32,991 nucleotides of DNA, taken from contig CAIZMB010000141.1 in assembly GCA_903933935.1 (NCBI GenBank), positions 1-32,991 on the forward strand. The letters are read 5' to 3'. The notes beneath the pieces are model-generated. The model was given only the letters and a program-made list of their open reading frames with translations. It was not told the DNA's origin and did no database searches. Numbering within the stretch: the first letter of the stretch is position 1; every line of letters starts with the position of its first letter. The DNA comes from an uncultured Cytophagaceae bacterium. Lineage in GTDB: Bacteria > Bacteroidota > Bacteroidia > Cytophagales > Spirosomataceae. Below, piece after piece: positions 23,790-30,583 of this stretch. The translations under genes were made by a program, and so were the position numbers.

Positions 23790-23918
23790 ATGCAAAAAAA
23801 TCGCCTTATTTTTCGTTGGATTTTAATTCTGTTTACACTCCTAATGATTGCGCTCGCTGTCGATATGGCCCGGAATACAACAGCTCCTTGGAATAAAAAC
23901 AAAGCAAAAACCAATTAA
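23790..23918 (+). CDS. 42-aa single-pass membrane microprotein
   Basis: A short gene starting at ATG 23790, 4 nt after the sixA stop. It encodes a basic N-terminus (MQKNRLIFRW), a hydrophobic helix at about 11-26 (ILILFTLLMIALAVDM), then a short polar tail ARNTTAPWNKNKAKTN. The positive-inside rule suggests N-in, C-out. The Arg/Lys flanks, the TTAPWNK motif and the operon position argue that it is real. I have the impression that similar tiny proteins ending in PWNK occur in Bacteroidota, but I cannot verify this. The function is unknown. In this frame the coding frame stays open upstream to 23706 inside sixA; the 23790 start is preferred. Confidence 0.62.
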   Translation: MQKNRLIFRWILILFTLLMIALAVDMARNTTAPWNKNKAKTN

Positions 23919-23957
23919 TGCGCCGATTTATTTAGCCATTTAATTCAAAACCGCAGG

Positions 23958-24476
23958 CTATAAAACGGACTCGATGTGCTTTAGATGATGAGTGCAATGC
24001 CAAGCATAAATGCCCAATACTCGATCTAAAGGATAAGTAATTCCTCGCTCTGGGTGAAAATAAGTTTTCGTCCAATCCGATTCTTGCAAGGTATTCATTA
24101 AATAAACCCAGCGCTGATGCACGGATTTGACACCTGTAATGGACCATTCAATGGGAGCTTCGTCGCCATCAGGCATATGAGCCCAGTCATTTTCTGAATA
24201 GGGCATGATGGTTGGATTTTCCTCATTTAATGCTTTTTTAAATCGTATGTAGCAATTCATGTGGCTATCAAACATGTGATGAATCACTTGGCGTGCGGTC
24301 CAACCTCCTGGTCGGTATGCTTTTTTCAAAGTGCTTTCCGAATGTTTTGAAGCTGCTATGGCTAATAAATCAGGAAATTCCTCAATTGTCTTAATCCAGT
24401 TTTTTCTGATTTCAGGGGTGATAATTTCTGGGGCAGCAAATTTCCCAATGGGATATTGGAGTGGATTTAATTCCAT
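23958..24476 (-). CDS. YfiT/DinB-fold metal-dependent enzyme
   Basis: A 172-aa DinB-like four-helix protein of the YfiT group (YfiT/BstA). The metal triad fits H67 (QVIHHMFDSH), H160 and H164 (WHCTHHLKH). The opening YPIGKF and the segments RPGGWTARQVIHHMFDSHMN (55-74) and GIYAWHCTHHLKH match that family closely. Bacillus members act as thiol-S-transferases with bacillithiol, but Bacteroidota usually also carry members without a proven thiol partner, so the substrate is open. It starts 4 nt after the Ddl-like gene and is the last gene of the mrp-nfu-ligase run. Confidence 0.88.
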   Translation of the reverse strand: MELNPLQYPIGKFAAPEIITPEIRKNWIKTIEEFPDLLAIAASKHSESTLKKAYRPGGWTARQVIHHMFDSHMNCYIRFKKALNEENPTIMPYSENDWAHMPDGDEAPIEWSITGVKSVHQRWVYLMNTLQESDWTKTYFHPERGITYPLDRVLGIYAWHCTHHLKHIESVL

Positions 24477-24480
24477 GCGA

Positions 24481-26190
24481 TTATTTGTTGGTATAAAAAG
24501 AAGTAATGTCTTTGGCGGCTTCCCTGGTATGGGCGATCAAGGGATGTACCCCACGATGTATCAACTCAAGCATTTCTTTTCCTGAATCTTTGCTTAGATG
24601 GGAAATATGTAAGGGCATCAAAATCTCCCCTTCTTCAACCTCCATAGGCGTAGTCACTTGAAAAGCGATGTTGCCCGCCGAGGCGATTTTAATTAAATCA
24701 AACTTCGTTTTCTGGAAACTCTCTTCAAAACTTTCTTCCGTACTTCCCGAAATTTCTAATTGGACTGCTGTCTGACTCAATTTTAAAGCTAGCAATTCTT
24801 TGATCTCGTTATCTAACAGGTTTAATTGTTTTCTAAGGGCATGGTAATTTTTACCGGTCGACATCCGTTCGCGAATCGATTGTCTAATGAAATAAGTAAT
24901 CGTATCCGTAACCGTTAAACCTATTTCAGCCGTTTGTTTAAAAATCAGCGAACTAGGCGACATGCCAGGAATAGTGTTTGGATCATGCAAGATGACCATT
25001 CCTTCAGGGCTTAAAAAACCATCTATACGCGTACAAACTCCAAAACCCAAGTCGTCAAAAGCTTTTTTTACTTGCTCCTGAATCATTTTCAAATGAGCTA
25101 AACTAGCATCCATTGGAATTCTTTTTCGTGTGGCCTTAGACTTGTATTTGGCATTAAAATCGAAAACTTCCACGGAATCGTCAATAACAATTTCGGTCGG
25201 GGGTAGGGCAACCGACTCGCCATCAGGTGTCTGAATGACCCCGCAACTAAATTCCGCTCCATTCACAAACGATTCTAATAAAATGGAATCCTCCGAATGA
25301 ATGGAATGAATAACCGCCTTAGTTACTCCTTGTAAAAAATACGATTGTAACTCGGTTAAAAGTCCGGTTGGATGTAGGAAAATTTGATGTTGGAATATCA
25401 CTGGAAAGCCTATTCCCTCATCTAAATTGACCATTTTTTGAAGTAAATCGATTTGATCTTCCTCGGTTAATTTAATCCAATCTTCCCGGTAAATCTCGGA
25501 GATGAACAGGCATTTTTTGATGGCTTGGTCAAAATCCTCTAAAGAATCTTTTTTGACAAATGCCAAACCAATCGAAGATCCTTGGTGAGGAGCTTTTGCC
25601 ACAAATGGCACACCTATTTCTTTTTTAACTTGCTCAAATAATGTTTCTCGGCCATATTTCTCGTAATCATCCCTCTTTAACGTGAAGAATTTTTTATCGA
25701 GTCCTACGCTTTTTTGAAGCCATTCATTTTGCTTCGACTTATCTATTCCGATCGATGATCCTAATAAACCAGGGCCGGAATAGGGGATGTTAAACCATTC
25801 TAATAATCCTTGAATACTTCCATCTTCCGCGCCAGGGCCATGCATGGCAATGAAAGCAAAATCGAAATGATCTTTAAAGTTTTCAGGAAAAATCTGAACA
25901 CCAATCTCCTGAATAATTTGAGCATAAGCCTCAGGATTTTGATTTTCTAAGGATTCAATGTAAACAGAAAATGGGGCTGTTTGATATCGTTTGGGAGGGA
26001 AAAAATCACGGATTGACTCTTCAAAAATGAGCGATTCTTTAATCAGAATAAAATGACCCAAACTGTCTACAAATATAGGCACGGGTTTGAATAATGATTT
26101 GTTGATATGCGCCATGGCCGTCTTTCCGCCGGCAAAACTAATTTCACGTTCTCTTGCTTGGCCACCAAATAAAATTCCAATGCGCATCAT
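24481..26190 (-). CDS. Long D-alanine--D-alanine ligase-like ATP-grasp protein
   Basis: A 569-aa ATP-grasp ligase of the Ddl family, whose typical members are 300-370 aa and join two D-Ala in the cytoplasm for peptidoglycan. Recognisable parts: GGQAREREISFAGG at 9-22, HGPGAEDGSIQGLLE at 117-131 and KAPHQGSSIGLAF at 199-211. The metal-binding end is RIDG at 388-391 and HDPNTIPGMS at 402-411, where canonical Ddl has E-x-N and this has D403-P-N405. There is an insertion at about 218-300, and a C-terminal extension (about 445-569) without recognised homology. It may be a second, specialised ligase rather than the essential Ddl. An alternative start is the second ATG (26187). It is 3 nt after nfu. 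Confidence 0.82.
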   Translation of the reverse strand: MMRIGILFGGQAREREISFAGGKTAMAHINKSLFKPVPIFVDSLGHFILIKESLIFEESIRDFFPPKRYQTAPFSVYIESLENQNPEAYAQIIQEIGVQIFPENFKDHFDFAFIAMHGPGAEDGSIQGLLEWFNIPYSGPGLLGSSIGIDKSKQNEWLQKSVGLDKKFFTLKRDDYEKYGRETLFEQVKKEIGVPFVAKAPHQGSSIGLAFVKKDSLEDFDQAIKKCLFISEIYREDWIKLTEEDQIDLLQKMVNLDEGIGFPVIFQHQIFLHPTGLLTELQSYFLQGVTKAVIHSIHSEDSILLESFVNGAEFSCGVIQTPDGESVALPPTEIVIDDSVEVFDFNAKYKSKATRKRIPMDASLAHLKMIQEQVKKAFDDLGFGVCTRIDGFLSPEGMVILHDPNTIPGMSPSSLIFKQTAEIGLTVTDTITYFIRQSIRERMSTGKNYHALRKQLNLLDNEIKELLALKLSQTAVQLEISGSTEESFEESFQKTKFDLIKIASAGNIAFQVTTPMEVEEGEILMPLHISHLSKDSGKEMLELIHRGVHPLIAHTREAAKDITSFYTNK

Positions 26191-26193
26191 AAA

Positions 26194-26448
26194 TTACTGG
26201 GGGATAATTTGGCTGATTTCTACCACCGACTTAACTTCGGGAACTTCCCTTTTTACCGCTTCTTCTACACCGGCTCTGAAGGTCATTGCCGACATATTAC
26301 AGGATTTGCAATTGCCAACTAAAGACAATTTAAGCTCATTTTCTTCCGAAATCTCCACAATTTCCACGTTGCCTCCATCTGCAATCAAGTAAGGACGAAT
26401 GCTGTCAAGTGCTGATTGAATTCGAGCATAAAGTGGATGATTTTCCAT
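26194..26448 (-). CDS. nfu: Nfu-type Fe-S cluster scaffold/carrier protein
   Basis: An 84-aa stand-alone NifU C-terminal domain that binds and passes on a [4Fe-4S] cluster. Motifs are IRPYLIADGGNVEIVEI at 17-33 and GNCKSCNMSAMTFRAGVE at 45-62, with the cluster ligands C47 and C50 in CxxC. The length is normal for a minimal Nfu. It lies 3 nt after mrp, another cluster-handling protein, so the pair is a typical Fe-S maturation unit. The ATG at 26448 is the only sensible start. Confidence 0.95.
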   Translation of the reverse strand: MENHPLYARIQSALDSIRPYLIADGGNVEIVEISEENELKLSLVGNCKSCNMSAMTFRAGVEEAVKREVPEVKSVVEISQIIPQ

Positions 26449-26451
26449 AGG

Positions 26452-27531
26452 TTAAGCGTTTGATTGTGCGTTACTAATTGCAATTTGTTGGGCTAAATTG
26501 GTAGCAATGTGTATAAAAGCATTTGCGCTAAGCCCGTCCGTGGATGCTATAGGTTTTCCCTCGTCGCCCGCTTCTCGGATCGCTTGTATTAAGGGCACTT
26601 CGCCCAAAAATGGCACTTTATATTTTTCAGCTAACATTTTACCTCCGTCTTTGCCAAATAAATAATATTTATTTTCAGGCAATTCTGCAGGTGTAAAATA
26701 AGCCATATTTTCGACCAAACCCAATAGTGGAACGTTAATTCCCGCTTGGTTGAAAAATTGTAAACCTTTGGTCGCATCTGATAAGGCTACTTTTTGAGGG
26801 GTTGTTACAATGACAGCTCCTGTTAATTTGATCAATTGGACCAGCGTTAAATGAATGTCAGAGGTTCCTGGAGGAAGATCGATCAATAAGTAATCCAACT
26901 CACCCCAATTCGTATCTCCAAAAAATTGGCGTAATGCCTGCGTCATCATAGGACCTCGCCATGGCACAGGACTGTCTGAGGGGGCCAAAAACCCCATTGA
27001 AATCATTTTTATCCCATATTGCATGATGGGTTGAATGCGATTCTTGCCATTTATTTCTTCGACCAAAGGTTGTAAATCCTCCGCGCCAAACATCACAGGA
27101 ATGGATGGTCCTGAAATATCAGCATCCAAAATACCTACTTTAGCTCCCAGGTTTTTAAGCGCCATGGCTAAGTTGGCCGTCACCGTCGATTTACCCACAC
27201 CCCCTTTTCCAGAGGCAATGGCAATCACATTTTTAACTCCAGGAATTAATGGATCAGCTGCCGATAAACTAGTTACTTCAGCAGTCATTTGAATCACGAC
27301 TTTTAGGTCAGGATGAACTAAACGATGTATAGCATCCTCACAATCTTTGCGAATTTTTTCCTTTAAAGGACATGCCGGGGTGGTTAAAACCACGGTAAAT
27401 CGAACTTCGCCAACGCCCAACTCGACATCCTTAATCATGCCTAAGGTGACCAAATCTTTTTTCAAGTCAGGTTCTTGGACGGTACTTAAGGCGCCTATAA
27501 TCAGTTCTTTACTAACACTTAATTCTCCCAT
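26452..27531 (-). CDS. mrp: Mrp/ApbC Fe-S cluster carrier ATPase
   Basis: A 359-aa P-loop ATPase of the Mrp/NBP35 group that carries Fe-S clusters to apoproteins. The N-terminal MIP18/DUF59 domain (about 1-85) includes the conserved TTPACPLK with C54. Then come the deviant Walker A GKGGVGKST at 108-116, LDADISGPSIPVMFG at 135-149, WRGPMMTQALRQFF, and YLLIDLPPGTSDIHLTL. The C-terminal CxxC that bridges a cluster in ApbC is missing: the segment reads NMAYFTPAELPENKYYLFG. Only C54 and C64 are present overall. It leads the run mrp-nfu-ddl-like-yfiT. Confidence 0.95.
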   Translation of the reverse strand: MGELSVSKELIIGALSTVQEPDLKKDLVTLGMIKDVELGVGEVRFTVVLTTPACPLKEKIRKDCEDAIHRLVHPDLKVVIQMTAEVTSLSAADPLIPGVKNVIAIASGKGGVGKSTVTANLAMALKNLGAKVGILDADISGPSIPVMFGAEDLQPLVEEINGKNRIQPIMQYGIKMISMGFLAPSDSPVPWRGPMMTQALRQFFGDTNWGELDYLLIDLPPGTSDIHLTLVQLIKLTGAVIVTTPQKVALSDATKGLQFFNQAGINVPLLGLVENMAYFTPAELPENKYYLFGKDGGKMLAEKYKVPFLGEVPLIQAIREAGDEGKPIASTDGLSANAFIHIATNLAQQIAISNAQSNA

Positions 27532-27554
27532 GTTCGATTTTAATATTCAAACCC

Positions 27555-27562
27555 CAAATATA
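27555..27562 (-). promoter_or_regulatory. Candidate -7 box of the mrp operon
   Basis: TATATTTG on the minus strand, an exact TAnnTTTG match 23 nt before the mrp ATG. It is inside the 48-nt gap after the GSCFA gene's stop codon (27580-27582). No clean -33 TTTG is visible. Confidence 0.38.
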
Positions 27563-27579
27563 CGGGTTTTTACTGTTTT

Positions 27580-28557
27580 TTATGAGCCCAATGATGCTTT
27601 TAATGATAAAATTTCAGCAGCTAATTTTTCAGCTAATTTCGAATAATTGACACGAGGGAATAGGATGGGCAACTCCTCCTTTAATTTTTCTAAGGTAGCT
27701 ATGTGTAAATGTTTTTTTGTAGGATGTGGCCGGTGAGATAGCGTGGCCATGATACGTTCCCAAGCAATTTCTAAAGCGACTAATTCGCTTGAAAAATAAG
27801 TCTCTTTGAATTTCCCCCAAATATAATCCACGGCCATTTCATTGGGATGTATTAAATCTTTTTCATAAAAACGATAATCCCTCAGCTCGTCCATCATGAT
27901 CTCAAAAGCGGGGAAATAAGTGACTTGGTCTGGAAATTCCTGGGCAATTTCATGGGCTGCTAACCGCAGTGTTGCTTTGGATACAGAATTTTCCATCATG
28001 CCATCACGGGTATGCCTCACGGGGGAAACGGTCAAGACGAGGTGTATGTTGGGATGATTCTTTATAAATGCACGATAGGCCTCAGTGATTTCAGAAACCT
28101 GATTCATGTGTTTGTCAAATCGTTGACTCGCTTGCTTATGGCAATTTGCGATCGGTCTGTTGAGTATTTTATCGTGATAAAAATAGGCCGTTCCGAAGGT
28201 CAATAACAGCGTATCTGCCTGGTTCAAAAATGACTGGGTTTCTTCCTGTTTTGCCTGAATTTCGGCTAATAAACTTTCCGGATCTTGACTGATGAAATCC
28301 GAATGAAAATCAGGATGTAAAAAAAAATCTCCTTCGGTATATACATCTGTGGCTTTGAGCGTTTCAAATGCTAAGGCTTTTAAAATCCGAAGTGGATTAA
28401 ATTGTGTACCGAAAGGCTGATTGAGCAATTTTAAAGATAAATCATCCAATCTTTTCCCCATATTTTCTGCGAAACAGGAACCCATACACAATACCTTGCT
28501 AGTAGGCGTTAGCTTATGATTTGCGACGGGAATAGGAAAATCAGTGCTGAGTTTCAA
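27580..28557 (-). CDS. GSCFA-domain protein
   Basis: A 325-aa protein of the GSCFA family, named from the motif seen here as MGSCFAENMGKRLDDL at 25-40. Other family hallmarks are QPFGTQFNPLRI around 48-59, LLTFGTAYFYHD in the middle, and LTVSPVRHTRDG followed by YFPAFEIMMDELRDYRFY. The fold is SGNH-hydrolase-like, with Ser in GSCF and Asp/His in the distal blocks. Members are common in Bacteroidota and some other bacteria, but the substrate is not established; a role in cell-surface or polysaccharide modification is guesswork. There is no signal peptide. It starts 27 nt downstream of the DUF885 stop. Confidence 0.88.
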   Translation of the reverse strand: MKLSTDFPIPVANHKLTPTSKVLCMGSCFAENMGKRLDDLSLKLLNQPFGTQFNPLRILKALAFETLKATDVYTEGDFFLHPDFHSDFISQDPESLLAEIQAKQEETQSFLNQADTLLLTFGTAYFYHDKILNRPIANCHKQASQRFDKHMNQVSEITEAYRAFIKNHPNIHLVLTVSPVRHTRDGMMENSVSKATLRLAAHEIAQEFPDQVTYFPAFEIMMDELRDYRFYEKDLIHPNEMAVDYIWGKFKETYFSSELVALEIAWERIMATLSHRPHPTKKHLHIATLEKLKEELPILFPRVNYSKLAEKLAAEILSLKASLGS

Positions 28558-28584
28558 GCCTTATTTTTTGAATTTTGTATTATT

Positions 28585-30351
28585 TTACAAGCCACTGGCC
28601 CATTGGTCCATTTTCTTCTCCAAAACCTCTAATGGCATATTTCCATCCTTTAAAAGTTCATCATGGAAGTCAGCGATTTTAAACTTGGCCCCTAATTGCT
28701 TCGTCAGACGTTCTCTAATTTCTTTGATTTTGAGCGCCCCTATTTTATAACTTAAAGCTTGTGCTGGGATGGCCATGTATCTTTCTATTTCAGCGACCGT
28801 TCCTTCTTCATTCAGGGGTTCATTGTCCATCATAAATTTAATGGCCTCTTCTCGAGTCATATTTTTGGAGTGCATTCCGGCATCTACTACTAAGCGAATG
28901 GCACGGTGCATTTCATCCCCCAAAGCTCCCATGTATTGATATGGATCTGTGTATAATCCCAATTCCTTCCCTAAGCTTTCGGTGTATAAAGCCCATCCTT
29001 CCGCATAAGCTGAGTTTCCACCAAAACGTCTAAATTTAGGTAAATCTCCATTTTCTTGTTGCAAACTAATTTGATAATGATGTCCTGGGATCGCTTCATG
29101 TAAAAAAAGACTTTCCATGCCACTCGTCAAGTTAAATGTCTTTGCATTGGTGATTGGCACATAAAAGATACCGGGTCTTTTTCCATCTTCAGAGCCAGCA
29201 AAATATTCAGCTGAGGCTGAGGCAGCACGAAAAGCTTCTGTTTGACGAATTTCAAAAGGTGATTTAGGAACACGCCCAAACATGGTTTTAAGTGCAGGCT
29301 CCATTTTTTTATGAATCGTTTCAAAAGCCGCAAGTACTTCTGCAGGGGTTTTAAAAGGAAAGAATTTTGGATCCGTTCGCATGTGTTCGAAAAAGGCTTT
29401 CAAGTCACCTTTAAACCCAACCGCATCTTTTGTTTTCTCCATTTCGGCTTTAATTCGCTTAACTTCAGATAGGCCAGTTTGATAAATTTCATCTGCCGAT
29501 TTATCTGTTGTCGTCATTGTGCGAATTAAATATTGATAATAAGCTTTGCCATTTGGGATGTCGCTGATTCCCGAACTTAGCCTTCCTTTTGGCAAGTATT
29601 CTTCCTTCATGAAAGTCGCCAAACGGCTATACGCAGGGAGAATAATTTGCTGAATGTTATTGGTGTATAATTCGGTAATCCTTTTCTTGTCTGCTTCGCT
29701 AAAGCTTTTTGGTAAATTTTTAATAGGTCCATAAAATGTACTTTCCTTTACATCTTTCACATTAAATGCGTCTAGCTGAGGAATGATTTTCACAATCAAT
29801 GCCTTAGGTAATACGTGGCCAGCGGCCATTCCTTTTCTGAAATAAACGAGCGAGCTGTCTAAATATGCCGCACCTTTAAGCATTCTTTTAGACCAGTTAT
29901 CATAATCCTTGATGGTTACAAAGGGTTGGATGACAGAGCCGCTTCCCAACTGTGCGAATGTCAAATGAAAGCCATAAAATTGATTTAATGGGATAAAGTT
30001 TTCGGGGAAGCTTAGTCCCTCAAGGCCTAAATTGACATCTCTTTCAATTAAGTCGTACGTTAATTGGTCATTCGTATTTAAACTTTCCCGATCAATTTCC
30101 TGTATTGCTTTTTGGTATTTCTCCAAGATGCTTTTGACTAAAGCCCTATGGCTATCTGTAAAGTCAATGTTTAATAAATCGTTATACCGATTATCTCCAT
30201 TAAATGTCGCAGAAAGGGGACTTAATTTCAATTGGTCCTCGTAATATTCCGAAATGATTTTATCAAGCTGAGGGTTTTTCTGTGTAGCATTTTTCTCTTT
30301 TTGGCATGATAAAAATGAAATGATGCTGATGAATAGGATGAGTTTTTTCAT
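28585..30351 (-). CDS. DUF885 lipoprotein, probable zinc peptidase
   Basis: A 588-aa DUF885 protein. The N-terminus is a lipoprotein signal: a hydrophobic core at 4-12 and a lipobox FLSC with C16. The rest is a large helical domain with the putative zinc motif HEAIPGHH at 418-425 and YAEGWALYTESLGKELG at 449-465, where E451 may act as the third ligand, as in M3/M32-like gluzincins. It is probably exported as a lipoprotein to the outer or inner membrane. The substrate is unproven; the family may be oligopeptidases. It is divergent from the GH63-like gene across a 232-nt spacer and is followed closely by the GSCFA gene. Confidence 0.9.
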   Translation of the reverse strand: MKKLILFISIISFLSCQKEKNATQKNPQLDKIISEYYEDQLKLSPLSATFNGDNRYNDLLNIDFTDSHRALVKSILEKYQKAIQEIDRESLNTNDQLTYDLIERDVNLGLEGLSFPENFIPLNQFYGFHLTFAQLGSGSVIQPFVTIKDYDNWSKRMLKGAAYLDSSLVYFRKGMAAGHVLPKALIVKIIPQLDAFNVKDVKESTFYGPIKNLPKSFSEADKKRITELYTNNIQQIILPAYSRLATFMKEEYLPKGRLSSGISDIPNGKAYYQYLIRTMTTTDKSADEIYQTGLSEVKRIKAEMEKTKDAVGFKGDLKAFFEHMRTDPKFFPFKTPAEVLAAFETIHKKMEPALKTMFGRVPKSPFEIRQTEAFRAASASAEYFAGSEDGKRPGIFYVPITNAKTFNLTSGMESLFLHEAIPGHHYQISLQQENGDLPKFRRFGGNSAYAEGWALYTESLGKELGLYTDPYQYMGALGDEMHRAIRLVVDAGMHSKNMTREEAIKFMMDNEPLNEEGTVAEIERYMAIPAQALSYKIGALKIKEIRERLTKQLGAKFKIADFHDELLKDGNMPLEVLEKKMDQWASGL

Positions 30352-30536
30352 TTGAATAGTTGATTTGTGAATCTATTTATTTGAAGTGTGTCAATTTAAA
30401 TGAATGGGTATTATTGCAATCATGGGTAAGGAAATGTATTCTTGATAGCAATTTATTTCAAGTCGGTAAAATTAGCAAAATTTTGGGAATCTGTGTAATT
30501 AAAAAGGCCTTCATGTTCATATTTGGACAAATTCAA

Positions 30537-30544
30537 TATATTTG
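30537..30544 (+). promoter_or_regulatory. Candidate -7 box of the GH63-like gene
   Basis: TATATTTG, an exact TAnnTTTG match 39 nt before the ATG at 30584, in the 232-nt divergent spacer. A TTTG at 30522-30525 is too close for a normal -33 element. Confidence 0.38.
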
Positions 30545-30583
30545 TAGGAAGCATTTATAGATCCATTTTTTAATCAAATTCAT

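Noticed and set aside
23537-23914. A 125-codon minus-strand frame across sixA and the microprotein.
   Set aside because: It is antisense to two better supported plus-strand genes and shows no recognisable protein features.
23706-23918. A longer 70-codon version of the microprotein starting inside sixA.
   Set aside because: The first 28 codons lie in another frame of sixA; the ATG at 23790 gives a sensible basic N-terminus and normal gene spacing.
30360-30560. A 66-codon plus-strand frame in the DUF885/GH63 spacer.
   Set aside because: Low-complexity, Cys- and aromatic-rich translation without family resemblance, covering the region that should contain promoters for two divergent genes.
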